A stretch of DNA of 64,000 nucleotides from Panicum virgatum (Eukaryota > Streptophyta > Magnoliopsida > Poales > Poaceae). Positions 19,580-31,191 of the stretch are shown here, in pieces. Where the stretch lies: NCBI RefSeq assembly GCF_016808335.1, contig NC_053137.1, forward strand, positions 3,556,955-3,620,954. Direction: 5' to 3'. The notes under the pieces were generated by a model. That model had not been told where the DNA came from. It ran no database searches and saw only the letters and a program-made list of their open reading frames with translations. The stretch's first letter is position 1. Every line of letters begins with the position of its first letter. Made by a program: the position numbers and the translations under genes.

Positions 19580-22500
19580 ATGGCCGCCGCTCTCCCGCAC
19601 TCCCATCTCCGCCTCCACCTCCCGCTCCGCACCCCCGACTCCTCCCGCCGCCACCATCGCCTTCGCCTCCCCTCCCTCGTCGCCGCCTCGCGCCTCCAGA
19701 ACCCCACCACCGCGACCAACCCGGTCCTCCCGCCCGCGGCACCAGCCCCCTCCGCCGCCCTCCTCGCCGCCGAGGGGGCCTCCCTCGCGCCGCGCCGGGA
19801 GCACCGCTTCCCGGGCTCCGTCTCCGCCCCAACAACCTCCGCCGCCGCCGGTGGGCTCACCGAGGCGGAGGACGCCGTCCTGCGGCGCGCCCTGGAGGTG
19901 CGCCGCGCGGTGGCCGCCGAGGCGCTCGTGGCCGCGCTCAGCGGCGGGAAGGTCGGCGGCCTGACGTACATCAACAACCTCACGGCGCGGATGGGGCCGT
20001 TCGTGGACCGCGTCGTCGTCGAGGCCGCCGCAATGCGGCGGGACCGGCCGGACCTCGCGCATATGTCCTTCAACGCGCGGGCAAAGGTCTACATCCAGGA
20101 ATCCGGCCTTGTCGATCTAGTCAAGTAAAGATCCCAGCTTTGCATTCCGTCAGTCATAAAAAATGCAATTTTTATAGTTTATACACGTGCAATTCTCCAT
20201 TATAATTGAGATGATTACATTGCATATTTTAGGTGGTTCAAGCACAATGCGATGACATATCCCCAAATTGCCAAAGTAGTTTGTGCGTGTTCTGGTGATT
20301 TGGGGAAACTAAGGATGATGATAAAGTGGCTGAGGTCAATTTATGTAAAAGGAGATTTTTTGGGGCGTGTCCTTGCAAACGGTGGATCCTTTTTGAACCG
20401 AAGCTTTGAAGAATTGGAAGAGATTATTGACTATCTGGAAAGCTGTGGTGTGAGGAGAGATTGGATTGGTTATGTGGTCAGTAGATGTCCACAGCTGCTG
20501 AATCTGTCCTTGGATGAGTTGGAGACAAGAGTGAGGTTTTATACGGATATGGGAATGGATGAGAAGGATTTTGGCACTATGGTCTATGACTATCCAAGAG
20601 TCCTTGGATTTTTGAGCTTGGAAGAGATGAACAGTAAGGTGTTTGCTTTACATTTAGTTTAAGTTCTGTGCTAATTTTGTTGCGCACGGCAGATTGGCAG
20701 GATTGTTTGCCTCTTTTGTTTTATGCAGTTCATTTTTTGTTCATTGAGTTGATCTTCAGAATGGTTAAATCTCTATTTTTTTGTTCTCTAGGGAAAAAAA
20801 GGGTAAATAAAACTGAGTCGCAGTATGTCTTTCTCCTACCAATATGATGCATCAATGTGTTGATGAGTAATATGTGGTCTTAGGTCTAGAGAGTTCCATA
20901 TGAAATAATTTATCTACTTTGAAGTGTGAATTGACAAGGAAGTAGGGAATTCATTTACTAACCTTCCTTGTTACTTTTAGAAGGTTTCTGATAAACTACT
21001 GAGTTAGTTCAAATATTACATTCAGTTCCTTGACTTCTATTTTTTTTAGTTGCTAACGAAATATCATCCTGGGTGACAGGTTCAATATCTGAAAGAGTTT
21101 GGTTTGAGCAATGAAGAACTTGGGAGGCTACTGGCTTTCAAGCCACAACTCATGGCCTGTAGCATTGAAGAAAGGTGGAAGCCTCTTGTGAAGTATCTGT
21201 ATCACCTGAATGTTTCACGGGATGGCATGAAGCGAATGCTGCTCGTCCAACCTACAATATTCTGTCTTGATTTGGAAACAGTGATAGCACCAAAGGTAAC
21301 TTCATACTTGCTTTGAAATATATTTTAATCTTTTAGCTGTTATGCACTTCTTTTCAACTTCTGGTATTCACAGAAAAATATTATGATTATCTAAGCTTCT
21401 CCTTGATAATAGTTTGATTTGTGAGACTTCCTCTTCTCCAATAGGACTAAGTGTTTACTAATTTCTGCAAAGTGTGGTTCTGGGGTTTATATCTCTGATT
21501 GCTCTGAAGTCTGGTAGGTTGACTCCTCTACCTTTATGCAAACATCTGTTTCAGGTACAATTTCTACAAGATATTGGTGTAAGGAGTGATGCAATCGGCA
21601 ATGTGCTTGTGAAGTTCCCTCCTGTATTAACTTATAGCCTATACAAGAAAATACGCCCAGTGGTGTGTTCTCACATCTCGTTATTATTCTTTTTGGTTTC
21701 TGTAATATTGGTTCAATTTGTCGTTTTTTTTACAATACTTGGTTTCAGTAGAAAATTAGTGTACAAAATCGTAGCAACTTTATCTCACTGATAGTTGGGA
21801 CAATACAACCATATTGAGTAGTACAGTTAGTCAAATCTCAGAAAGCCTCATTCTATCTTTTTTGAAAAGGAAAACCTCATTCTATCTAAACTTCTAAAGC
21901 TAGTTCATATAACTGGACTTTGAATAACCAAACTATTTGAATATACGGTGTTCAGTTGCTTAAATACTTCTCAGTATTGTTTCACCATGATGAGCTAACA
22001 TATAGGCAGTCACTTTGTGCATATAGTAATCAATTAGACTTATTAGGCTGATCCATTCTCTGTGTTTTCCTTTCTCTTCTGCTTTTCTTTTCCTGTACAT
22101 AACTTTTGTTTTTCATATTTCATACATTATATCCAATAGGGCCTGCCCCTACTTTTTTTTTAATACTTTGGCAACATTTTTAATTTTTTCCAGTTACATG
22201 TGTTAAGTATAAATGGTTTGAGCCTAATATGCATCTTGCAGTAATGATGCATTGCTTGAAATCAAACATTCCAAGTTAGAATTAGGAAATTTTATAACTG
22301 TCCTAGTGCCTTGTTTGAAAACGCTGGTGTTGTGGTGGATGCCAAGGGACATAATTTTGTCAAATTGGAGTGTTTGTTTCCAGATTTTTTACTTTTAACA
22401 TATTCCTTCTACTATTCCATCTGTCTTACACGTGTGCAAAACATAGGTTATATTCCTGTTGACAAAAGGTGGAGTAAAACAGGATGACATTGGAAAGGTT

Positions 22501-23095
22501 ATTGCTCTGGATCCACAGCTCTTGGGCTGTAGTATTGCACACAAGCTAGAAGTTAGCGTCAAGTACTTCCGGTCACTGGGTATCTACCACTTTGTGCTCG
22601 GTCAGATGGTTGCCGACTTCCCAGCACTTCTCAGATACAACGTGGACATCCTAAAGCCAAAATACCAGTACTTGAGGCGTGTAATGGTGCGGCCTCTGAA
22701 AGACCTCATCGAATTTCCGCGGTGAGTTGGAGTTCATTGTTTGCATCTAAAACAAAGATATCAATACCTAACTGATGCTTGCCTTTATTGTGATCTTCAC
22801 CCTTGTACCTCGCCGTCGGATGGTTTTCAGGTTCTTCAGTTACTCCCTGGAGGACAGGATAGAGCCTCGGCACCAAACATTAGTGGCCAACAGGGTCAAC
22901 ATGAAGCTGCGGTACATGCTGACTGGATCTGATGAAGAATTTGCACAGAGGGTGCAGGAGGCCGTTGAGAGGAGAGTGAGATTCGAAGCTGGAAAGGGTA
23001 TTGTGGAGACATTTTCAAATGCTGCACAGACATCAAAGGAAGAAGAAACTACAGCAGCAGCAGCAGCATACCAAAACAGCATAGAGGTAGATTAG
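19580..23095 (+). CDS. MTERF4: mTERF-domain protein, mTERF4 (BSM/RUG2) type, chloroplast
   Basis: Organelle nucleic-acid-binding protein; the mTERF4 family is known from chloroplast RNA splicing and ribosome biogenesis in plants. Predicted exons 19580-20124, 20233-20638, 21080-21295, 21555-21662, 22447-22721 and 22831-23095 join in frame at GT-AG sites to 604 residues. The N terminus is Ala/Pro/Arg/Ser-rich, like a transit peptide. From exon 2 on there are repeated ~30-residue mTERF helical modules with the LxxxPxLL pattern (RCPQLLNLSLDELETRV, FKPQLMACSIEERWKPLVKY, KFPPVLTYSLYKKIRPV, LDPQLLGCSIAHKLEV). The ending LKDLIEFPRFFSYSLEDRI plus VNMKLRYML matches my memory of Arabidopsis At4g02990. 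All exons are open, so the gene appears intact. The exact mTERF number is slightly less certain than the family. Confidence 0.9.
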
Positions 23096-23524
23096 ATAGA
23101 TGATGTATATGTAGTATTTCTGCAAAAAAAAAAAAACAGCAAGGCATGCCTCCTTGCCCTGTACATGTTCTGAAGGGGAAAAAGAATTACAGGTATTTTA
23201 GATTTTTTTTACTGTAGGCCAGAATGTAAAACTACTATGCTTGTAATCCGTGAGGAGTTGGCAAAGATAAAATTATAGACATTCTCTCAGAGGTCAAAAT
23301 AAAATCACACTGTACTAGATAAAAGAAGGGTAAAATCATACATATACAGTGTACACAAACATGTTCATATATACAGAATTACAAAATTAACATTCAAACT
23401 TTACCATGAATATTGATGAAACCATCACAAAAAAGGAACACCAATTGACAACCATCTGGCTGGCCTGTGTGCCGAACTGAAGAGAGCGCGATGTCTGCAT
23501 ATGTCCATGATATACATGGCTTGC
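23096..23524. other. Convergent 3' regions of mTERF4 and the cell-wall gene
   Basis: The left part is the presumed mTERF4 3' UTR (A-run near 23125); the right part would be the 3' UTR of the minus-strand Pro/Val-rich gene. No other feature seen. Confidence 0.45.
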
Positions 23525-23617
23525 TTAGGCCTTGGGAGGTGGCGCAAGGAAGGGGATTGTTGGCACGCTGGGGATGGACACCGCTGGCATCGGCGGCAGC
23601 GTCACCTTCGGGATGCC
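23525..23617 (-). pseudogene. C-terminal fragment of Pro/Val-rich (cell-wall-like) protein gene
   Basis: On the minus strand the frame reads IPKVTLPPMPAV, then SIPSVPTIPFLAPPPKA and a TAA at 23525-23527. The KVTLPPMPA motif also occurs twice in the fragment at 30332-30565. Bases 23613-23617 (atgcc) are the duplicated target of the copia insertion. Joining the two fragments across one copy of the target keeps the frame exactly, so this is the end of a gene interrupted by the retrotransposon. Low-complexity proteins of this type in plants are often secreted wall proteins; that role is inferred. Confidence 0.7.
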
Positions 23618-24669
23618 TGTTGGAGTAATGGGCTTGGCCCATTCATTCTAAAGCATTAAAAGAATTTAAAGCCCACTATTAATGCTAAGAAATCAATGCT
23701 TAATTCCGTACCGGGAATTGAGGAGGATCTCAACCGACTTAAAAGGTGAACTTCGTGTACACCACTTGTGAAGCCGGTAAGAGGAGGACGGTGAACCACA
23801 CGCGCGCGCGCGCTCGCTCGCCTCGCCGGACGTGCCGGTGCCGGTGCGGTGCGGTGTGATGGCTATTTTGCCGTTGACAGCAATTAATCGTGCGATTAAA
23901 CGTGCAATTAAATCTATAATTAATGGCCATAACCGCATCACCTAAATGACTCTGATGGTGACTCTGATGGTGTCCAGGTTCAACGATCCTGAGCACCTGA
24001 GTCACTATATAAGAAGTGCCATTCCCCTCATCCATTCTGCACCAGAGCACTGAGGCAACTCGGCTCCTAAGAAGTGCCATTCCCCTCATCCATTCTGCAC
24101 CAGAGCACTGAGGCAACTCGGCTCCTCTCTTCTCCCTCTCCAGTTGTTGCAACAGAATTAGCGTGAGCAGGCCTCCGAAACCTTGCTCGCCTTGAGATCC
24201 TGCACGGGATAGGCGGGCAATCAGGTTTTTGGGTAACGCTTTAGCGTGACTGCTCAAAAATACAAAGGCTTTGCCCGATTGAACGACTACTTCCTGGTGG
24301 ACGAGCCGAACGACTACGTCGACTACATTCTGGTGGCCGAACGACTACGTCGACTACATCTTGGTGACCGTTCGCGGGACTGCACTGCGAACTTCTTCCT
24401 GCACCGATTTAGTTCGACTACTTCGACTGAGGCCAACCGAGTAGATGTCTACTCCAGTTGGTAACAGCGCAGCCAATGCCTCCGGCAACGGCCCCGCTTC
24501 AGGGTACTCCCTGAAACTTTGGTTATTTATATTATTTATGCTTATATGTGTGATAAGTATAAACATGTTCACATATTTTATTTTACTCCTTAAAATCATA
24601 GAAATACTGCTAGTTTATACATTTAATTTTGGAATTAAATTGTGCCCGAAATTGCCTAAATTTCTAACA
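23618..24669 (+). repeat. Copia 5' LTR (1052 bp)
   Basis: Compared with the 3' LTR it has a 58-bp tandem duplication (24011-24068, 24069-24126, beginning aagaagtgccattcc) and a doubled gactctgatggtg, and it lacks the GC-rich block found at about 29396-29510. It contains the TATA box at 24006-24012 and the ATG at 24445 proposed to open gag. Confidence 0.9.
24006..24012 (+). promoter_or_regulatory. TATA box of copia 5' LTR
   Basis: tatataa preceded by gtcac; the same motif sits at 29690-29696 in the 3' LTR. Transcription would start about 30 bp downstream and include the proposed leader ATG at 24445. Confidence 0.6.
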
Positions 24670-27600
24670 TTCCAAAAACCTTGATTGTGTTAATAGGCTT
24701 TCGGTATCTAGCTTTGCTGCATCAATCAAACCACCACCTTTTGATGGTTCAAATTACAAACGTTGGCAAGAGCGGCTTATACTGTGGTTAACACTATCGA
24801 GAGTGATCCATGTGAAAGAGGGTAAGCCTGAACAATTCTCTCTAGAGGAAGGGAGTGCGTTCGATGAGGCTGATATCCTCTTTCGAGGCTTGATCATTAG
24901 TGTTCTCGGTGATAACCTGGTGGATTCTTATATCTGGCTGCCAACTGGCAAAGTATTGTGGGATGCTCTTGAGGCTCAATATGGAGTATCTGACGCCGGG
25001 AGTGAGTTGTATATCATGGAGCAGTTCCTTGAGTACAGGATGGTCGAAGACCGTTCTGTAGTGGAACAGGCTCATGAAATACATACTCTGGCAAAAGATC
25101 TCAAAAATTGCAGCAAAGAGTCCCCATGTGTGTTACCCAATAAGTTTGTGGCCGGAGGTATAATCTCTAAGCTGCCATCTTCTTGGAGGGACTTTGTTAC
25201 TTCTCTAAAACACAAGAGACAGGAGTTCACAATAGATGGACTCATAGGGACTCTTGATGTTGAGGAGAAGGCGAGAGCAAAGGACATACGTGGGAAAGGA
25301 GTTGTTGGTGCTTCAAGGGCCAATCTTGTTCAGAAGAACAACTCCCACAAGAACAAGAAAAAGCCACCGCAGAACCAACCAAAGACTAAGAAGACAACCA
25401 CTTTTAAGAAGAAGAAGACGGGAGCTTGCTGTGTGTGCGCTAGTATGGATCACTTTGCTGCAAAGTGTCCGAACCGCAAAGGCAACGACTCCGCCAACAT
25501 GGTTATTAGCGAGCCTGGAGGAACTTCGGGGTACGGTAATTTATTACCTACTGTTCTTTCAGTCTTTGGTTCACCCGAGTGGTGGGTTGACACTGGTGCT
25601 AATATTCATGTTTGTGCTGATGCTTCTTTGTTCTCTTCTTACCAGACCGGCGGGACTTCCTCCTTGCTGATGGGGAACGGATCACATGCGCGTGTTCTTG
25701 GTGTTGGTACGGTAAATCTGAAGTTTACTTCGGGGAAGACCATGCAGCTGAAGAACGTGCAGCATGTCCCCACCATCAAGAAGAATTTAGTCAGCGGCTC
25801 TCTACTGTGTAGAGATGGTTTCAAATTAGTCTTTGAGTCCAATAAATGTATCTTGTCTAAGTTTGGTATTTTTGTTGGAAAAGGTTATGAAAGCGGAGGC
25901 TTGTTCCGTCTTTCTTTGTCAGATGTTTGTAATAAAATTGCATACAATGTTATTAACGTTGATGAAACAAATGTTTGGCATTCGAGGCTTTGTCACGTTA
26001 ATTTTGGTTGTATGATGCGCTTAGCTAATTTGAGCTTAATTCCAAAGTTTACTTTTGTCAAAAATTCTAAGTGTCATGTATGTGTTGAATCAAAACAAAC
26101 TCGTAAGCCTCATAAGACCGCGGAGGCAAGGAGCTTGGCACCCTTAGAATTAATTCATTCCGATTTATGCGAAATGAATGGAGTGTTGACAAAAGGTGGT
26201 AAAAAATATTTCATAACTTTGATTGATGATAGTACTAGATTTTGTTACATCTATTTGTTGAAGTCAAAAGATGAAGCTTTACACTACTTTAAAATCTATA
26301 AAGTTGAAGTAGAAAACCAACTTGAGAGAAAGATCAAAAGAGTTAGGTCAGATCGTGGTGGCGAGTATTTCTCAAATTTATTTACTTTATTCTGCGAGGA
26401 ACATGGTATTATTCATGAGAGGACGCCTCCCTATTCACCTCAGTCAAATGGGGTTGCCGAAAGAAAGAACCGCACTCTAACGGATTTGGTTAACGCCATG
26501 TTAGATACAGCGGGACTTTCCAAGGAATGGTGGGGTGAGGCTATATTGACTGCATGTCATGTCCTAAACCGTGTTCCTACAAAGAATAAAGAGATAACTC
26601 CATTCGAGGAATGGGAGAAGAAAAGGCCAACACTGTCATACTTACGTATATGGGGTTGTTTGGCAAAAGTGAGTGTGCCAATAACCAAGAAACGTAAGCT
26701 TGGACCTAAAACTGTGGATTGTATCTTTTTAGGTTATGCTATTCACAGCGTTGGATATAGATTTTTAATTGTGAAATCTGGAGTACCTGACATGCATGTT
26801 GGTACTATAATGGAGTCCAGAGATGCTACATTTTTTTGAAAACATTTTTCCCATGAGAGATGAAACAAGTTCATCTAGGCAAGAGTTCATCGAGGATGAT
26901 GGCTCTGCTGAGCCGATAGAACACAATGAACATACACTTGTAGAAAATCCTGAGGTGAACACAATGAACATACACTTGTAGAAAATCCTGAGGAGGATAA
27001 CAATGATGCTCCGAGAAAGAGCAAGAGACAAAGGACTGTAAAGTCTTTTGGTGATGATTTCATTGTATACCTCATAGATGATACACCCAGAACCATTGAA
27101 GAGGCATATTTATCTCCTGATGCTGACTATTGGAAGGAAGCAGTAAGGAGTGAGATGGATTCTATTATGTCTAATGGAACCTGGGAGGTCGTTGAACGTC
27201 CTTATGGATGTAAACCGGTTGGATGCAAGTGGGTGTTCAAGAAAAAGCTTAGGCCAGATGGTACTATTGAAAAGTACAAGGCTAAGCTTGTGGCCAAGGG
27301 TTATACCCAAAAAGAAGGAGAAGATTTCTTTGACACTTATTCACCAGTTGCCCGATTGACCACAATTCGAGTGTTACTTTCCCTGGCAACCTCTTATGGT
27401 CTTCTCGTTCATCAGATGGACGTTAAGACGGCTTTCCTCAATGGAGAGTTAGAAGAGGAGATCTATATGGATCAGCCGGATGGGTTTGTATCAAAGGGTC
27501 AAGAAGGAATGATTTGTAAGTTGTTAAAATCTTTATATGGTCTCAAGCAAGCGCCTAAGCAGTGGCATGAAAAGTTTGATAGAACTTTGACCTCTGCCGG

Positions 27601-28627
27601 CTTTGTTGTGAACGAAGCTGACAGATGTGTGTACTATCGCTATGGTGGGGCTAAAGGAGTGATTTTGTGCTTGTATGTGGATGACATACTGATCTTTGGC
27701 ACTAGCCTTAATGTGATTAAGGAAGTCAAAGAGTTTTTATCTCAAAATTTTGAGATGAAGGATCTGGGAGAAGCTGATGTTATCCTTAATATAAAATTGG
27801 TAAAAGAGATCAATGGTGGGGTGATTCTTACACAGTCTCACTATGTGGAGAAGGTGTTAAGTCGCTTTGGTTATAGCGACTATAAACCTGTCTCAACACC
27901 ATATGATGCCAGTTTAATTCTTAGAAAGAACAAAAGGATAATGCGAGATCAGCTGAGATATTCTCAGATCATTGGTTCATTAATGTATTTAGCGAGCGCT
28001 ACAAGACCTGATATCTCGTTTGCTGTAAGCAAACTGAGCCGGTTTGTTTCAAACCCGGGAGATGATCATTGGAAGGCTCTTGAAAGAGTAATGCGCTATC
28101 TGAAGGGGACAATGAACTATGGAATTCACTACACCGGGTACCCAAGGGTACTAGAAGGGTATAGTGATTCAAATTGGATTTCTGATGCTGATGAGATAAA
28201 GGCCACAAGTGGATATGTGTTTACACTTGGTGGTGGAGCTGTTTCCTGGAAGGCTTGCAAGCAGACCATCTTAACGAGGTCAACTATGGAAGCAGAACTC
28301 ACAGCATTAGATACCGCCACTGTTGAGGCTGAATGGCTTCGTGAGCTCCTTATGGACTTGCCGATAGTTGAAAAACCGTTACCGGCAATCCTAATGAACT
28401 GTGACAATCAAATGGTAATTGTCAAGGTGAATAGTTCAAAGGATAACATGAAGTCATCTAGACATGTGAAAAGGCGGTTGAAATCTGTCAGAAAATTGAG
28501 AAACTCCGGAGTTATAGCCCTGGACTATGTTCAGACGGCTAAAAATCTGGCAGATCAGTTTACAAAGGGTCTTTCACGAAATGTGATAGACAATGCATCT
28601 ATGGAATTGGGCTTGAGACCCACGTGA
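24445..28627 (+). pseudogene. Copia gag-pol polyprotein, with one frame break
   Basis: A probable leader exon 24445-24508 (MSTPVGNSAANASGNGPASG) lies in the LTR; a GT donor after it and an AG at 24695-24696 would join it in frame to SVSSFAASIKPPPFDGSNY, since no ATG opens the internal frame. Then follow the gag domain, a CX2CX4HX4C zinc knuckle (25428-25470), protease WWVDTGAN, the integrase HHCC region (WHSRLCH ... CHVC) and D,D,E core (HSDLC, SDRGGEY, NGVAERKN), reverse transcriptase with YVDD (27676-27687), and RNase H. A T-run at 26831-26837 gives a premature TGA (26837-26839). A 38-bp tandem duplication near 26920-26996 shifts frame again; together they add 39 nt, so the same frame resumes for the rest (stop 28625-28627). 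Autonomy is probably lost. Confidence 0.88.
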
Positions 28628-29192
28628 GTCATTCTATAGTGGAAACCTGTCCTATGTGATCGGAGATCCCGTGAATTAGGATGGTGAAACAAACTAAAGT
28701 CTGACTGTGAGAAGAGAACCTTTGTGAAAAGGGCTCATTCCGTGTATAAGGTGCATTTCTCTTCTAATCTGTATGGCAGGTTGGTCTATACCTTAATGTG
28801 TGCCAGGTGGTTTCTTTTAAACAAATGAGTTGTTTTCTTGAAACAAAGATGTTGTCCTACAGAACATCTGAAAGGAACACACCTATATGAGTTTGACCAC
28901 TGGTCAAGGTCTATGAGAATTGGGTATTCTCTAGAAACTCATGAAGGGCCTGGAGTATGACTTATAAGCTCCAAACCGCGGGGATGCTTTTGCAGCCTAG
29001 TACCAGTGTAGGGCTCTGGTCAAACTTGTTTGCACAAAACTGGCAATTCAAGGCATAGTCCATTGCACAGTTGTGAATAAGTGTAGCCTTTGTCCTAGAT
29101 GGAAGTTCAACTTAACAGTCTCTGTCGAATACTGGTATATCAATGAGGGAATGAGGGTATTTCTAGTGTGGCTTGAATTTCTTGGTGGGGAT
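28628..29192 (+). other. Copia 3' untranslated internal region
   Basis: Non-coding stretch between the pol stop and the 3' LTR, ending in the purine tract. No additional ORF or host gene fragment recognised. Confidence 0.6.
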
Positions 29193-30326
29193 TGTTGGAG
29201 TAATAGGCTTGGCCCATTCATTCTAAAGCATTAAAAGAATTTAAAGCCCACTATTAATGCTAGAGAATCAATGCTTAATTCCATACCGGGAATTGAGGAG
29301 GATCTCAACCGACTTAAAAGGTGGACTTCGTGTACACCACTTGTGAAGCCGGTAAGAGGAGGACGGTGAACCACACGCTCGCGCGCTCGCTCGCCTTGCC
29401 TCGCCGGGTCGGGCCGGGCCGTGGCCGTGGCCGAGACGAGGCGCGGCGCGGCGCGGCCGGCCGGCCGGACGGGCGGTGCGCGTGCGCGTGCGCGTACGCG
29501 GCCGGACGTGACGTGCAGGTGCCGGTGCGGTGTGGTGCGGTGCGATGCGATGTGATGGCTATTTTGCCGTTGACAGCAATTAATCGTGCGATTAAACGTG
29601 CAATTAAATCTATAATTAATGGCCATAACCGCATCACCTAAATGACTCTGATGGTGTCCAGGTTCAACGATCCTGAGCACCTGAGTCACTATATAAGAAG
29701 TGCCATTCCCCTCATCCATTCTGCACCAGAGCACTGAGGCAACTCGGCTCCTCTCTTCTCCCTCTCCAGTTGCAACAACTGAGTTCCCCAACGCTAATTT
29801 CTGCGCGCACAGAATTAGCGTGAGCAGGCCTCCGAAACCTTGCTCGCCTTGAGATCTTGCACGGGATAGGCGGGCAATCAGGTTTTTGGGTAACGCTTTA
29901 GCGTGACTGCTCAAAAATACAAAGGCTTTGCCCGATTGAACGACTACTTCCTGGTGGACGAGCCGAACGACTACGTCGACTACATTCTGGTGGCCGAACG
30001 ACTACGTCGACTACATCTTGGTGACCGTTCGCGGGACTGCACTGCGAACTTCTTCCTGCACCGATTTAGTTCGACTACTTCGACTGAGGCCAACCGAGTA
30101 GATGTCTACTCCAGTTGGTAACAGCGCAGCCAATGCCTCCGGCAACGGCCCCGCTTCAGGGTACTCCCTGAAACTTTGGTTATTTATATTGTTTATGCTT
30201 ATATGTGTGATAAGTATAAACATGTTCACATGTTTTATTTTACTCCTTAAAGTCATAGAAATATTGCTAGTTTATACATTTAATTTTGAAATTAAATTGT
30301 GCCCGAAATTGGCTAAATTTCTAACA
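29193..30326 (+). repeat. Copia 3' LTR (1134 bp)
   Basis: Carries a GC-rich segment (about 29396-29510, gcggcgcggc and ggccggccgg repeats plus gcgtgcgcgtgcgcg) not present in the 5' copy, and the single-copy state of the 58-bp unit. The TATA box lies at 29690-29696. A transcript started here would run rightward into the interrupted host gene in antisense orientation. Confidence 0.9.
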
Positions 30327-30331
30327 ATGCC

Positions 30332-30565
30332 AGGGACCGCCGGCATCGGCGGCAACGTGACCTTGGGCACGGCAGGCATGCCGACGGCGGGAACCGGTGG
30401 AAGCGCGGGGCCCGGCATGGCTGGCACTGCAAGCACCGTTGGCACGGTCACCGCCGGCACGGTCGGCGCCGCAGGCATCGGCGGCAACGTCACCTTGGAC
30501 ACGGTGGGAACTGCCGGCACCGTCGGCTTGGGCACGGCCGGGATATCAGCTGCCGGTGCTCCCAG
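30332..30565 (-). pseudogene. N-terminal/central fragment of Pro/Val-rich (cell-wall-like) protein gene
   Basis: Minus-strand frame beginning around WNPLLGAPAADIPAVPKP and continuing as irregular V-P-A-V-P repeats with two copies of KVTLPPMPA, running up to the copia target duplication at 30327-30331. A TGA closes the frame a little upstream (about 30600), so the true start must lie in another exon or has been lost; I could not identify a signal peptide. Together with 23525-23612 it forms one interrupted gene. Similar to low-complexity plant wall proteins; function inferred. Confidence 0.6.
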
Positions 30566-30639
30566 AAGCGGGTTCCATATATCTGGACAGAGAACGCGCC
30601 TTGCAGCGCATCAGAGAACGCTTGCTCGTCACGGAGCTC

Positions 30640-30783
30640 CAAAAAAAACGGCCGGAGGAGTGAACGGACCCACCGTTTTTCGTTAAGAGGAAGCAACACG
30701 ATTTCTTCCGGCCGCGGAAAAATCCCCGAATCCTGATCATGTCCGTGAGGGACAAGCCTTACGGCGAGCATAGAAAAAAAAAA
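30640..30783 (+). mobile_element. Retroposed insertion with poly(A), 144 bp
   Basis: This segment is absent from copy 2 of the duplicated block. It ends in an A-run and is flanked by a perfect 12-bp direct repeat gtcacggagctc (30628-30639, 30784-30795). These are the marks of LINE-mediated retroposition of a short RNA. The source RNA was not recognised; it lacks obvious pol III boxes. Confidence 0.75.
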
Positions 30784-31140
30784 GTCACGGAGCTCAAGGA
30801 GATTGATTATACGTCAGAAGGTCTTCACTTGTTGCAATTGAGCTCTCAATTCATGGCTCATGACTGGAGACGCGCTATGGCGTTCGTATAAGCCCCTGAT
30901 GATCCGGCACAAGTCCCTCGCCGAGGTGTGATGGTGGCTGGGCACACGCAGGCCTGGTGCGGTCGGCGGTCGGCGCCTCGGCGGTGGCAAGGCGCCCGAG
31001 CTCTGAAGCCGAGCAAGCAGACGACCGCGCTCATCCAGCAGCACGTTCGCCGAAGGATCGGGGAGCTCGAGGTGGAGGGCAGGAGGAAGGGCATGGTTGC
31101 GCCGACGATGTCAGCCGGCAGGCGGTGGCAGCCCGGGGGC

Positions 31141-31191
31141 GGACGGTACTTGAGATACCGTCCGGGGTGGACGGTAAATCAAATACCGTCC
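31141..31191. repeat. Twin hairpins GGACGGTA/TACCGTCC, copy 1
   Basis: Two adjacent perfect palindromes, each an 8-bp stem GGACGGTA...TACCGTCC with a 7-nt loop (31141-31163 and 31169-31191), separated by ggggt. The same pair is kept in copy 2 (32898-32948). Followed by a gccgtcggatc motif often seen near grass promoters. Role unknown. Confidence 0.7.

Larger units (their letters stand above)
23618..30326 (+). mobile_element. Ty1-copia LTR retrotransposon, nearly complete
   Basis: LTRs 23618-24669 and 29193-30326, both TGTTGGAGTAAT...CTAACA, surround one gag-pol reading frame in the order gag, protease, integrase, reverse transcriptase, RNase H (copia order). A perfect 5-bp duplication atgcc flanks it (23613-23617, 30327-30331). 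A purine tract lies just before the 3' LTR (ggtgggga, near 29185). I could not match the bases after the 5' LTR to a standard tRNA primer site. The LTRs differ by scattered substitutions and by three length changes, so the insertion is fairly recent. It interrupts a minus-strand Pro/Val-rich protein gene. Confidence 0.93.

Noticed and set aside
19423..20073. Minus-strand ORFs opposite mTERF4 exon 1
   Set aside because: Shadow frames caused by GC-rich third positions of the real exon.
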